Source: Streptomyces sp. CMB-StM0423
GTDB taxonomy: Bacteria > Actinomycetota > Actinomycetes > Streptomycetales > Streptomycetaceae
Assembly (NCBI RefSeq): GCF_002847285.1
Contig: NZ_CP025407.1
Coordinates: 682,001 to 746,000, forward strand
DNA length: 64,000 nt
Direction of reading: 5' to 3'
Shown here: one piece after another, positions 1-8,845 of the stretch
How positions within the stretch are numbered: position 1 is the stretch's first letter
How the letters are laid out: every line of letters starts with the position of its first letter
Notes under the pieces: model-generated
Databases searched by the model: none
The model's input: the letters and a program-made list of their open reading frames with translations, nothing else
What the model was told of the DNA's origin: nothing
Made by a program: the position numbers and the translations under genes

Positions 1-2
1 TC

Positions 3-1118
3 ATGTTTCGCAGGACATCGACGCTCGCGCGCACCGCGCTGCTTGCCGCGGCGGTCGTGATCACCCCGGTCACCGCCCTCGGGGCGGCCGCCGCGCCGCA
101 GCAGGGCGCGGCGGCCGACCGGGCGCCGGCCGCCGCGGCCGGTACCCGCACCACCCAGGATCCGAAGGAGCCGGGCGACCCCAACACGAGCGAGAAGGCG
201 CGCGACGTCGTCTTCGCCATCCACGGCGGCGCCGGCACCCTCAGGCGGGAGGACATGACCCCGGAGCTGGAGCGGGAGTACCGCGCCAAGCTCACCGAGG
301 CCGTCCGTACCGGGCAGGGGGCGCTGGCGGACGGGAAGTCCAGCGTCGCGGCCGTCGAGGCGGCGATCAACGTGCTGGAGGACTCGCCGCTGTTCAACGC
401 CGGCAAGGGCGCGGTGTTCACCACCGACGCGGAGAACGAGCTGGACGCCGCCATCATGGACGGCGCCACCCTCGACACCGGCGCGGTCACCGGCGTGACC
501 CACATCAAGAACCCGATCTCGCTGGCGCGGGAGATGATGGAGAACTCCCGGCACGTGCTGATGAGCGGCGACGGCGCGGAGCGCTTCGCGCAGCACCGCG
601 GCATGGACCTGGTGACCCAGGACTACTTCTTCACCGAGCGGCGCTGGGAGTCCCTGATGGCCGCCAAGAAGGGCGAGTCGGACTTCGACTTCGGCGAGAC
701 CGGCACGGTCGGCGCCGTCGGCATCGACGGCAACGGCGACCTGGCCGCCGGCACGTCGACGGGCGGGCTGACGAACAAGCCCGTGGGCCGCGTCGGGGAT
801 TCGCCGATCGTCGGCGCGGGCACGTACGCGAAGAGCGGCAACATCGCGGCGTCCGCGACCGGCACCGGCGAGCTGTTCATCCGCGAGTCCGTCACGCACA
901 CCATCTCCGCACAGGTCGAGTACCTGGGCCGGTCGGTGTCCAATGCGGCCGGGGCGGCGATCGACAGGACCGAGGCGCTGGGCGGCGACGACACCGGCGG
1001 GGTGATCGCGCTGGACTCCCGCAAGAACCTCGCGTTCACGTTCAACACCTCGGGCATGTACCGGGGTTACGCCACCGCGGACGGCGAGATCGTGGTCAAG
1101 ATCTTCGCCGGAGAGTGA
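3..1118 (+). CDS. Exported plant-type asparaginase / isoaspartyl peptidase
   Basis: N-terminal nucleophile hydrolase of the plant-type asparaginase family, which cleaves asparagine or beta-aspartyl peptides after autoproteolysis. Residues 1-31 form a Sec-type signal peptide (RR near the start, hydrophobic core, Ala-rich cleavage region), so the enzyme probably acts outside the cell. The family's N-terminal IHGGAGT motif is near residue 73. The autocleavage and catalytic threonine should be T235 in GTVGAVG. The substrate-pocket motif GRVGDSPIVGAGTYA follows it. 371 aa fits a full-length enzyme plus leader. The ATG lies two bases from the window edge, so a longer start cannot be excluded. Family assignment is firm; the choice between asparagine and isoaspartyl dipeptides is open. 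Confidence 0.9.
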   Translation: MFRRTSTLARTALLAAAVVITPVTALGAAAAPQQGAAADRAPAAAAGTRTTQDPKEPGDPNTSEKARDVVFAIHGGAGTLRREDMTPELEREYRAKLTEAVRTGQGALADGKSSVAAVEAAINVLEDSPLFNAGKGAVFTTDAENELDAAIMDGATLDTGAVTGVTHIKNPISLAREMMENSRHVLMSGDGAERFAQHRGMDLVTQDYFFTERRWESLMAAKKGESDFDFGETGTVGAVGIDGNGDLAAGTSTGGLTNKPVGRVGDSPIVGAGTYAKSGNIAASATGTGELFIRESVTHTISAQVEYLGRSVSNAAGAAIDRTEALGGDDTGGVIALDSRKNLAFTFNTSGMYRGYATADGEIVVKIFAGE

Positions 1119-1124
1119 CGGGCC

Positions 1125-1153
1125 GGGCGGCGGGGGCAGGGCTCCCGCCGCCC
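1125..1153 (+). terminator. Hairpin after the asparaginase gene
   Basis: A perfect 10-bp stem (1125-1134 with 1144-1153) with a 9-nt loop begins 7 nt after the asparaginase stop codon. It lies between convergent genes, so it may serve both strands. Confidence 0.55.
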
Positions 1154-1239
1154 GCTGCCACGGGCCGGCGGGACGGCGGACCGGCGGACCGGGCGGGTGG
1201 CGCGGGGCGCCGGGCTGCGGTCCGTACGGACCCGCTGCG

Positions 1240-1821
1240 TCAGCGGCTCGTGCAGCACGGCGTCGGGGCCGGGGCCTCGAACGGGATCAGCGTCTCCGCC
1301 GCCGCCGGGATCACCGCGAGCACCAGCCGGCCGTCGAGCCACTGCGGGCGCACGTGCCCGCGGGTGACCATCCGGGCCTCCCACGGCGGCCCGTGCGGCG
1401 CACCGAGCAGCACGACCTGCTCGATCGCCGAGGCGCCCAGCAGCTCCCCGACCGTCATGGTCCCGGTCAGCGCGTCCGCCCCCGGGTACAGCACCGCGCG
1501 GCCGACGTTGCGCGAGGCGTGCTCTGCCGCGGCGCGGGCCGCCGCCGCGGCGGCCTCGCCGGGGCCGTGACGGGTGCCGCCGGGCAGCCCCGCGACGGCG
1601 TGGCCGCGCGCGGTGAGCCACCGCCAGGCGGCGGCCGCGTCGGTGGCGCCGGCGAGCGCCAGGGAGACGGCGATACGGGGCTGGTCGCCCGCGACGAGGT
1701 GGGTGCAGCCGTACGCGGTGCGCGGCAGCCGCAGTTCGCCGGCGAGCGCGTGCAGCAGGTGGTCCGCCTCGCGCAGCTCGGTCAGTCCGGGGTCGGCGCC
1801 GAGGACGTAGGCGCCGCTCAT
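1240..1821 (-). CDS. Conserved protein of unknown function
   Basis: A 193-aa, Ala/Leu-rich protein with no signal peptide or clear membrane segment. I do not recognise the family. It opens with MSGAYVLGADPGL and contains alternating strand/helix stretches (RIAVSLALAG, EQVVLLGAPH, RLVLAVIPAA) suggestive of an alpha/beta fold. The ATG at 1821 is where protein-like composition begins; the open frame runs further upstream but that part is Arg/Pro-rich and looks non-coding. No convincing Shine-Dalgarno is visible. It converges on the asparaginase gene and has no obvious partner. Confidence 0.6.
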   Translation of the reverse strand: MSGAYVLGADPGLTELREADHLLHALAGELRLPRTAYGCTHLVAGDQPRIAVSLALAGATDAAAAWRWLTARGHAVAGLPGGTRHGPGEAAAAAARAAAEHASRNVGRAVLYPGADALTGTMTVGELLGASAIEQVVLLGAPHGPPWEARMVTRGHVRPQWLDGRLVLAVIPAAAETLIPFEAPAPTPCCTSR

Positions 1822-2095
1822 GCGCGCCGGCGGGTCGCGGTACGGGCGGCGGGCTGTGCGCCCAGCCGGTGGTGGTCGCGGTGACGGTGTCCGTGGCCCA
1901 TGACGCCCTCCCAGTCGAGCCGGGTGCCGCGTCCTGACGCGGCGGCTGCTGCCGAGGGTCGGGCCGCGAGATGAACGCCGCGCGACCCGGCGGTGATCCC
2001 CGAAGGGCCGTACGGCGGCGGCTTCGAGGGCAGCCCGGAGTACGCCGCCGCACCGGCCGGACACGCCGGCGGGAGGCCCGCGACCGCGGATCGCC

Positions 2096-2875
2096 TCAGC
2101 CCCCCGCGGCGTCCAGCAGCCCCAGGTCCGGCGGCACCAGCGCGGTCGCCGCCACCAGGTCCGTCAGCAGCCGGTGGTCCGGCGTGCAGCCCTGCGGCTC
2201 CGGCGGCTCCTCCTCCCGAACCGCCGGCAACCGGACCGCCGCGCGCGGCATCCGGCGGCGTACGTCCTCCACCCGGCGGGCGACCTCCGCCGCGTCCCAC
2301 CGCTCCCCCGGCCGCAGGAACGCCATCACCTCCGCCGTCTGCCGGTACGGCAGCGGGCGCGGGTCCGGCTCGTGGCGCAGATACCGCTGCCCCAGCACGA
2401 CCAGCACCAGCCGCTCGTCGTCCGACAGCGCCCACGCCGCGGACGGCGGTGCGCCCGCGAGACCCCCCGGACGCGCCGGTTCCGGGCGGACCACGTACAG
2501 CTCCAGGAGGTGTTCGCGGAAGCCGGAGCCCTTGACGAACACCGGCGTGTACCCCGCGGTCAGCGGCAACCGGTCCGAACCCGGCGGCAGCAGCCGGCCG
2601 CGCGGCAGCCGCAGCGCCTGCTGCCCGGTGTTGCGCAGCGTCCAGCCGCCCTCCATGTACGTCAGCTCGCCGTGCCGCCGGCTCACGCCCTGGTCGCGCC
2701 GGCCCACGTACAACTCGACGTCCCCGCCGGCGCCCTCGTCCCCCGGACCGCGCCCGAACCGGACGGTCAGCCCGGGCAGCGGCGCCACCTCTATGCCGTC
2801 GGTGGCCGAGCGCGCGTGCAGCGTCCCCGGCCGGGCGGGCGTCACGCCACGGGCCAGGCTGTCGCGCCCGCTCAT
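2096..2875 (-). CDS. FHA-like domain protein (paralogue 1)
   Basis: A 259-aa cytoplasmic protein with an N-terminal FHA-like beta-sandwich. Residues about 30-110 show the family's conserved patches: RFGR, then VSRRHGELTY, then the WTLRNTGQQALRLPRG strand. FHA domains bind phosphothreonine peptides, so it is a likely reader or substrate of the adjacent kinase. The C-terminal half (LSDDERLVLVVLGQRYLRH, then EVARRVEDVRRR) is helical and resembles a winged-helix region that could bind DNA or protein. It is strongly similar to the protein at 5003-5773; the two flank the kinase. It lies 143 nt after the kinase stop in the same direction. The FHA call rests on motifs; the C-terminal role is unknown. 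Confidence 0.75.
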   Translation of the reverse strand: MSGRDSLARGVTPARPGTLHARSATDGIEVAPLPGLTVRFGRGPGDEGAGGDVELYVGRRDQGVSRRHGELTYMEGGWTLRNTGQQALRLPRGRLLPPGSDRLPLTAGYTPVFVKGSGFREHLLELYVVRPEPARPGGLAGAPPSAAWALSDDERLVLVVLGQRYLRHEPDPRPLPYRQTAEVMAFLRPGERWDAAEVARRVEDVRRRMPRAAVRLPAVREEEPPEPQGCTPDHRLLTDLVAATALVPPDLGLLDAAGG

Positions 2876-3018
2876 CCCCGGCGTCCTCGGATACGGTCCA
2901 TCGCAGGTCCCCTCGGCCGCGGCCGGCTGCTGCCGACGCCCCACGGTGCTCCCTGCCTCCGGGGACCCCTCCCCGCCGCCGGTCACGGGCCTGCGCGTGG
3001 CGCGCGGGGCGGGGCGGC

Positions 3019-4890
3019 TCAGATCCTCGGCAGCTCTCCCGCGGCCGTCTCGGCGAGCCGCGTGGCCATCGCGCACAGCTCGTCCGGCGACTCGTCGTCG
3101 CCGTCGAGGGTGAGGTAGAGCAGTTCGACGGCCTTCTGGCCGTTCTCGTCGGGGTACTCGCGGTACTCGACCCGTACGGTGCAGGTGTCCTCGCCGTCGT
3201 ACTCCGGGGAGACGACCGTGTCGCGGCCCGCCAGCACGGTCACCCTGCCGTCCTCGCCGCTGAGCGGCTGGTCGCGGTCGTAGCGCAACTGGATCTCTAT
3301 GTCGCGCGTGGTGCTGTACCAGTCGCAGTCCCAGTTGCCGAAGCCCACGTCGGGGTCGCCCGCGTCGACGCCGGGGACGATCTCCAGCGCGCGGGCGTCG
3401 AGGAGCCGGCAGGCGTCGAGCCACAGCAGCGACACGTCCGGCGCCGGCGGGTCGCGGCGCGGCACGGTGCGCTTCTCTGCGCGGGCCTTGCCCAGCGTCT
3501 CGCTGGCGGTCCTGGCGGCGATGTCGGCCATGTCGCACAGGGTGCCGATGCCGCCGTAGTCCCGGGCGGCCTCGCCGTCGACGTAGATCCAGATGCTGAC
3601 ATCGCGGTCCGCCTCGTCCGGCAGGACGAGGGCCCGCGCGCACTCGTCGCCCTCCTGCGGCTCCTCGATGATGCCGATGCCGCCGAAGGTACGCACCGGG
3701 GCGGGCGACTCGGGCGCGGGTCCGGAGTCGAACTCGACCTGGACGTCGATGTGTTCGCCGTCCTCGCCCTGCGGGTAGACCAGCACGTCGCAGCGGTCGA
3801 AGTTGCCGTAGTCGCGGTCCCGCTCCACGTACGTGCCGAACCGGGCGAACTCGCCGGGGTCGGTCAGCGCGCACGGGTCCATGGTGCGCTGGTCGCCGAT
3901 GACCGAGCCGGCACGGGGCTTCTCGTCGCCCGGCATGCCGCCCGGCTCGTCGTCGTCGCGGTCGGGGGCCAGCCACCAGAACCAGGCGCCGGCCACCGCC
4001 GCCGCCGTCACCAGCGCCGTACCGGCCGCGGCGGTCGCCCGCGGGTGCCGGCGCGGCGCGCCGAGGAAGCCGAACCTGCGCGCCCAACTGCGCTGCCCGG
4101 CCGCCTCCTCCAGTAGGAGGCGCGCCCCGGCCGCATCGGGCCGCCGGTCGGCCCGGCGGCGGAGCATCGCTTCGAGCGCCCCGGCGAGCGGCCCGGTGTC
4201 GCGCTCGCGGCGCAGCACGCCCTGGCTGACCTTCCACTCCCGCAGGGTGGACTCGTCCTCCTCGCCGTCGTCCTCGTCGTGGGGGACGCCGGTGACGGCC
4301 TTGTAGAGCATCGCCGCGAGGGAGTACACGTCCGAGCGGGGCACGGGCGAGCCGTTGACGACTTCGGGGGCGGCGTAGTCGGGGGTGTAACTGAGCGGGC
4401 GGTCCGGCGAGATGGTCTCGTTGCTGCCGGTGCGCTGGGCGGAGTCGAAGTCCGTGAGCTTGGGGGTGCCGTCGTCGGTGATGACGACGTTGGCGGGCTT
4501 GACGTCGCAGTGCACGACGCCGTTGGCGTGCAGCGCCGCGAGCGCCGACGCGATCTGCACCCCCATCCGCGCCGCCTTCTCGGGTGCCATCCTGGGCTGC
4601 TTCTCCAGGCTGCCGCCGGTGACGTGCTCCATCACCAGCCAGCAGCCGGCGTCCGGGCCCGACTCGATGAACTCCACACCGTAGAGCGTGACCACGTGCG
4701 GGTGGGTGGCCTTCGCCTGGGCCCGGGCCACGCCGAGCAGCCGGGGGCGCTCACCGATGGCGCCGCCGCGTTTGAGCACGACCGTGCGGCCCAGTTGCTC
4801 GTCCGCGGCGAACCACACCTCGCCGCGCCCCTCGTCACCGATCAGCTCATCGAGCCGGTAGCGGTCGCCGACAAGCTGCCCCACGCGCAC
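3019..4890 (-). CDS. Transmembrane Ser/Thr protein kinase with altered HRD and DFG motifs
   Basis: A 623-aa PknB-like kinase starting at GTG. The kinase domain covers residues 10-275: glycine loop GDEGRGEVW (18-26), ATP lysine K40, catalytic loop HCDVKPANV (H127, D129, K131, N134) and the APE motif near 174. HRD reads HCD, and the metal-binding DFG reads DFD (147-149), so Gly is replaced by Asp. One membrane span lies near 285-306. The outside part (about 310-623) holds two similar Cys-containing units, one starting DPCALTDPGEF and one DACRLLDARAL, resembling DUF3558-type lipoprotein domains rather than PASTA repeats. FHA-like paralogues sit on both sides. The core lysine and aspartates are kept, so I expect activity, though the DFD change could lower it. 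Confidence 0.88.
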   Translation of the reverse strand: MRVGQLVGDRYRLDELIGDEGRGEVWFAADEQLGRTVVLKRGGAIGERPRLLGVARAQAKATHPHVVTLYGVEFIESGPDAGCWLVMEHVTGGSLEKQPRMAPEKAARMGVQIASALAALHANGVVHCDVKPANVVITDDGTPKLTDFDSAQRTGSNETISPDRPLSYTPDYAAPEVVNGSPVPRSDVYSLAAMLYKAVTGVPHDEDDGEEDESTLREWKVSQGVLRRERDTGPLAGALEAMLRRRADRRPDAAGARLLLEEAAGQRSWARRFGFLGAPRRHPRATAAAGTALVTAAAVAGAWFWWLAPDRDDDEPGGMPGDEKPRAGSVIGDQRTMDPCALTDPGEFARFGTYVERDRDYGNFDRCDVLVYPQGEDGEHIDVQVEFDSGPAPESPAPVRTFGGIGIIEEPQEGDECARALVLPDEADRDVSIWIYVDGEAARDYGGIGTLCDMADIAARTASETLGKARAEKRTVPRRDPPAPDVSLLWLDACRLLDARALEIVPGVDAGDPDVGFGNWDCDWYSTTRDIEIQLRYDRDQPLSGEDGRVTVLAGRDTVVSPEYDGEDTCTVRVEYREYPDENGQKAVELLYLTLDGDDESPDELCAMATRLAETAAGELPRI

Positions 4891-5002
4891 CGCGACTCCT
4901 TTCGCCCGTCTGCAGGGCGAAATTTAGCGGCTGCGCGCGGCGCCGGCACGACGTCTTCACGACTTCCCCGCGTCAGCCGCGCGGCAGCGGCGAAAAGGGC
5001 AC

Positions 5003-5773
5003 TCAGCTTGAGAAAAAGTCGTCCAGGAGTTCGAGATCGGGCGGCACCAGGGTCGTGGATTCCACCAGTCCGCGCAGCAGGTTGTGCTTCAGGACGCTGT
5101 CGCTCGGGCCGCCGCCGTCGTCGCCCCGGGTCACCTGGTACGGGAAGCCGCCGCGCGCCAGCCGCCGGCGCACGTCCTCCACCCGGTGCTCGATGACGCG
5201 CTTGGTGATCCCCTCCCCGCCGGGCAGGAAGGCCAGCAGCTCGGCCGCCTGCCGGTACGACAGCGGGCGCGGATCCGACTCGTACTGCAGGTACTGCTGG
5301 CCGAGGACGACGAGCACCAGCCGCTCCTCCCCGGAGAGCGGCCAGCGCTTGGGCGGCAGCGTCTCGGCCCGGTGCCGCGGCACCCGGCCGGCCTCGCCGG
5401 CGTCGGTGACGTACAGCTCGACGAGGTGCTCGCGGTGCCCCGAGCCCTTGACGAACAGCGGGGTGTAGCCGGGGGCGAGGGGGATAGGCTCGGTGCTCAG
5501 GTGCATGAGCCGGCCGCGGGGCAGCCGGACGAGCTGCTGCCCGGTGTTCCGCAGCCACCAGGTGCTGCGCTGGTACGACAGCTCGCCGTGCCGGCGGCTG
5601 ACGCGCAGGTCGTCCTCGCCGACGCACAGGTCGACCTCGTCCTTGTCGCGCCCGAAGCGCACGACGCGCTCGGCGCCGGGCGGCACCCGGATCCCGCCGG
5701 CGACGCTCCGGGCGTGCAGGGTGCCGGGAGGCGACGGCGCGGCGCCCCGTGCCAGGCTCTCTCGCAGGGTCAT
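5003..5773 (-). CDS. FHA-like domain protein (paralogue 2)
   Basis: A 256-aa protein, paralogue of the one at 2096-2875 and matching it along its whole length. The FHA-like region includes RFGRDKDEVDL, VSRRHGELSY and WWLRNTGQQLVRLPRG, and is followed by the shared helical part (LSGEERLVLVVLGQQYL, VIEHRVEDVRRRL) and an acidic tail ending DLELLDDF. It lies upstream of the kinase gene in the same direction, 112 nt away. The likely role is to recognise threonine-phosphorylated partners in the kinase pathway. The pair probably arose by local duplication. Confidence 0.75.
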   Translation of the reverse strand: MTLRESLARGAAPSPPGTLHARSVAGGIRVPPGAERVVRFGRDKDEVDLCVGEDDLRVSRRHGELSYQRSTWWLRNTGQQLVRLPRGRLMHLSTEPIPLAPGYTPLFVKGSGHREHLVELYVTDAGEAGRVPRHRAETLPPKRWPLSGEERLVLVVLGQQYLQYESDPRPLSYRQAAELLAFLPGGEGITKRVIEHRVEDVRRRLARGGFPYQVTRGDDGGGPSDSVLKHNLLRGLVESTTLVPPDLELLDDFFSS

Positions 5774-5876
5774 CGCCGGCCTCCGGAGCTCGTGACGGTA
5801 CGTGCCCCACCAGTGTCCCGCCCGGCCCGGGGACCGGTCCCCAAAGCGATACGACCGGCCCGGAACCGCCGGCGGT

Positions 5877-6767
5877 TCAGCCCGGCAGGGCCTGGTGCAG
5901 CAGTTCCTGGAGGCGCAGGCCGCGGCGGGCGTCGAGGCCGCCGGGGCAGCCGGCGCGGACGGCGGCGGCGAACTCCCGGCGCAGCACGGGCCAGCACTCC
6001 TCGTGGTCGAGCCCCGCGGTGTCGTAGACGAGTTCACCGCCGGGGCCGAACAGCTCGACGCGGGTGCGGGCCGCGGGCAGCCGGACGCTGCCGGACAGCG
6101 ACGCCTGGCTGACGGCGCCGTTCTCGTGCTCGCAGGTCAGCTCGATCCAGCGGCGCGGGTCGCCGGTGCCGCGGACGGCGGCCACGGGGCCGACGGCGGC
6201 GTCGAGGAGGTCGAGCAGGTGCGGGCCGAGGTCGAGCAGGGCGCCGTGCTCCAGCCGCCAGGCGGTGGCGAACTCGCCGCCGAGGAAGGCGCCGTGGAGG
6301 TAGCAGGAGCGGGCGCCGGTGACGTCCGTGGCGGCGGCGCGGCGCAGGAAGTCGCGGGTGGCGGGGTGGTACCGCTTGGTGAGGACGAGCTGGGAGACGA
6401 CGCCGTGTTCGGCGACCGCGGCGGCGACGGCGCGGGCGGCGCCGAGGCCGGGGCCGAGCGGCTTCTCCAGCAGCAGCGCCTTGCCCGCGGCGGCGGCGCG
6501 TACGGCCAGCTCGGCCTGGACGGCGGGCGGTACGGCGAAGGCGACGGCCTCGCAGCCGTCGAGCAGTTCGGCGAAGGAGCCGGCGACCGCGGCGCCGTAC
6601 GGCGCGGCCACCTCGGCGGCGGCCCCGGGGCGGCGGGCCCAGACGGCGGTCAGCTCGGTCTCGGGCCCGGCGGCGAGTATCCGGGCGTGCATGGCGCGGG
6701 CCCAGGGTCCGGCGCCGGCGAGCCCGACCCGTACCGGCGGCACCGGAGCCTGCGCGCCGGCCGTCAT
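5877..6767 (-). CDS. Gfo/Idh/MocA-family NAD(P)-dependent oxidoreductase
   Basis: A 296-aa dinucleotide-dependent dehydrogenase of the Gfo/Idh/MocA family, which usually oxidises sugars, inositols or glycosides. The Rossmann motif VGLAGAGPWARAMH is at residues 13-26. The family's EKPLG motif, with the cofactor-contacting lysine, is near residue 99. The C-terminal part contains GALLDLGPHLLDLL, the region that usually carries the catalytic histidine. Its ATG overlaps the ROK regulator stop as ATGA, so it is the last gene of the sugar-transport operon. It probably acts on the imported sugar or its derivative. Family is clear; substrate is not. Confidence 0.85.
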   Translation of the reverse strand: MTAGAQAPVPPVRVGLAGAGPWARAMHARILAAGPETELTAVWARRPGAAAEVAAPYGAAVAGSFAELLDGCEAVAFAVPPAVQAELAVRAAAAGKALLLEKPLGPGLGAARAVAAAVAEHGVVSQLVLTKRYHPATRDFLRRAAATDVTGARSCYLHGAFLGGEFATAWRLEHGALLDLGPHLLDLLDAAVGPVAAVRGTGDPRRWIELTCEHENGAVSQASLSGSVRLPAARTRVELFGPGGELVYDTAGLDHEECWPVLRREFAAAVRAGCPGGLDARRGLRLQELLHQALPG

Positions 6768-7963
6768 CGCGCCCCGCTTCCGCCGCGGGCCGCCAGCCGT
6801 TCGTCCGCGCGTCCCGGCGCGTACAGGTGCTCCACCACCAGCGCCCCCGCGCCCGCGAGCCCCGCGGCATCGCCCAGTCCCGGCGTGACGACCTGGAGGT
6901 GCGCGGTGGTGCGCGGCATCGCGCGCTGGTACAGCAACTCCCGTACGCCGGTGAGGAAGGGGGTGCCGGCGAGGTCGCCGACGATCATGAGCACGCCGGG
7001 GTTGAGCAGCGTGACGACCGTGGCCAGCACCTCGCCCACCCGCATCCCGGCCTCGCGCGCGAGCCGCACCGCGTCCGGCTGCCCGGCGGCCAGCAGGTCG
7101 CGCACGTCGGAGCCGGAGGTGGCGGGCACGCCCAGCTCGGTGAGCCGGCCGGCCAGCGCCCGGCCGCTGGCGACGGCGGCGAGGCAACCGTACGAGCCGC
7201 AGGCGCAGAGGGCGTCCATCCCGTCGTGCAGCCGTACGTGCCCGATGTCGCCCGCGCCGCCGTCGATGCCCCGGTAGATGCGGCCGTCGACGACGACGCC
7301 GGCGCCGATGCCGGTGGAGACCTTGACGAGCACGAAGGCCGAGCAGTCGGCGTACCCGGCGCGCTGCTCCGCGTACGCCAGGAGGTTGGCGTCGTTGTCC
7401 ACGAGCACCGGCACGTCCTCCGGCCCCTCCGCGTGCTTGGCGAAGGACCGGCGCATGTGGTCCTGGATCGGGTAGCCGTCCCAGCCGGGCATGATCGGGG
7501 GCTGTACGACGAGCCCGGTGTCGAAGTCCACCGGGCCCGGCACCGAGATGCCGATGCCGCACACCTCGTCCGTGCCCCGCCCGGCCTCGGCGAGCAGCGG
7601 GCCGAACCAGCGCCCCAGCTCGTCCAGGACCGGCTCGGGCCCGTCGCCGACGCGCAGTTCGCCGGTGCGCTCGGCGAGCGGGCGGCCGGCGAGGTCGAGG
7701 ACGGCGGCGCGGCCGTGCCGGGTCTGCAGGTCGGCGGCGAGCACGACCGCGTGCCCGGTGTCGAACTCCAGTTGCACGGAGGGCCGGCCGCCGGTCGAGA
7801 CGCCGGCGGCACCGCGCAGCCAGCCGGCGGCCTGGAGCGCGTCGAGACGGCCCGCGACGGTGGAGCGGGAGAGGCCGGTGGCCTCCTGGAGCGCGGCCCG
7901 GGTGGTGGCTTCGCCGGTGCGGATGAGCTGGAGCAACTGCCCCGCGCTGGCCTGGTTGCGCAT
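6764..7963 (-). CDS. ROK-family transcriptional regulator
   Basis: A 399-aa ROK repressor. The N-terminal winged helix-turn-helix (about residues 8-60: ATTRAALQEATGLSRSTVAGRL) binds DNA. The ROK domain follows, with the conserved DNDANLLAYAEQ stretch and the zinc-type motif GHVRLHDG followed by CACGSYGCLA. Such proteins usually bind a sugar or sugar phosphate and release operators of nearby transport genes. It sits between the second permease gene (15 nt away) and the oxidoreductase gene. The divergent intergenic region at 11314-11468 is the natural operator site. Confidence 0.9.
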   Translation of the reverse strand: MRNQASAGQLLQLIRTGEATTRAALQEATGLSRSTVAGRLDALQAAGWLRGAAGVSTGGRPSVQLEFDTGHAVVLAADLQTRHGRAAVLDLAGRPLAERTGELRVGDGPEPVLDELGRWFGPLLAEAGRGTDEVCGIGISVPGPVDFDTGLVVQPPIMPGWDGYPIQDHMRRSFAKHAEGPEDVPVLVDNDANLLAYAEQRAGYADCSAFVLVKVSTGIGAGVVVDGRIYRGIDGGAGDIGHVRLHDGMDALCACGSYGCLAAVASGRALAGRLTELGVPATSGSDVRDLLAAGQPDAVRLAREAGMRVGEVLATVVTLLNPGVLMIVGDLAGTPFLTGVRELLYQRAMPRTTAHLQVVTPGLGDAAGLAGAGALVVEHLYAPGRADERLAARGGSGAR

Positions 7964-7978
7964 CTGTCGTCCCTCCGC

Positions 7979-8845
7979 TCAGCCCTTGTCGGCACCGCTG
8001 GTCAGGCCCTCGGTGAGGAGCCGTTCCGCGGCGAAGAACAGCAGTACCACGGGGATGGTGAGGACCACGGAACCGGCCATGAGCACGGTCTTGGAGACCT
8101 CGATGCCGTTGGAGAGCTGCGCCAGGCCGAGCGAGACGGTCCAGCTCTCCGGCTCGGCGGCGAGGAACAGCAGGGCGAACAGGAACTCGTTCCAGGCGAT
8201 CATGAAGACGTAGAGCCCGGTGGCCATCAGCGAGGGCGCGGCCAGCGGCAGCACCACCTTGCGCAGCGTCTGCACCCTGCTGCAGCCGTCGAGCGCCGCC
8301 GCCTCCTCGATGGAGGCCGGGATGGTGACGAGGTAGTTCTTCAGCATGTAGATGGAGACTGGCACGGTCTGGGCCACGTACACGATCGCCAGGCCCACGA
8401 GGCTGCCGGACAGGCCCATCCGCGCGAACATCACGAACAGCGGGACGGCGAGCAGCGTGGCCGGGAACAGGTAGACGGCCAGGAACATCGCGCTGACCTG
8501 GCGGCTGCCGAAGAACCTCAGCCTGCTGACGGCGTACGAACCGGGCACGGCGGCGGCGAGCGTGAGGACCACGGTGCCGAGCGACACCAGCGCCGAGTTG
8601 AGCATCAGCTTCAGGAAGCCCTGGCCGCCGTCCTCGGTGGGCTTGAGCACGTCCCGGTACGTCGCGGTCGTCAGCTCCTTCGCCGACACCCACATCGACC
8701 CGGGGTCGACCAGCAGGGAGTCGATGGGCTTCAGCGACAGCACGACCATGTAGTAGAAGGGGACCAGCGTGATCAGCGCCAGGAACGCAATCACCACCCA
8801 GCGGAGCGTGCCGAAGAGGCCGTCCTCGAACTGCGCGCGCGTCAT
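7979..8845 (-). CDS. Carbohydrate ABC transporter permease (MalG type)
   Basis: A 288-aa inner-membrane permease of the MalG/CUT1 class. It has about six membrane segments, starting at LRWVVIAFLALITLVPFYYM. The cytoplasmic EAA loop, which docks the ATPase, reads EEAAALDGCSRVQTLRKVVL. Its start codon overlaps the stop of the MalF-type gene by one base (TGATG), as is usual for paired permeases. There is no ATPase gene in the operon; in streptomycetes a shared MsiK-type ATPase encoded elsewhere energises such CUT1 systems, and I infer that here. Confidence 0.92.
   Translation of the reverse strand: MTRAQFEDGLFGTLRWVVIAFLALITLVPFYYMVVLSLKPIDSLLVDPGSMWVSAKELTTATYRDVLKPTEDGGQGFLKLMLNSALVSLGTVVLTLAAAVPGSYAVSRLRFFGSRQVSAMFLAVYLFPATLLAVPLFVMFARMGLSGSLVGLAIVYVAQTVPVSIYMLKNYLVTIPASIEEAAALDGCSRVQTLRKVVLPLAAPSLMATGLYVFMIAWNEFLFALLFLAAEPESWTVSLGLAQLSNGIEVSKTVLMAGSVVLTIPVVLLFFAAERLLTEGLTSGADKG

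Noticed and set aside
6768..8693. A long upstream extension of the Gfo/Idh frame
   Set aside because: It runs through the ROK and permease genes in another frame; the real start overlaps the ROK stop as ATGA.
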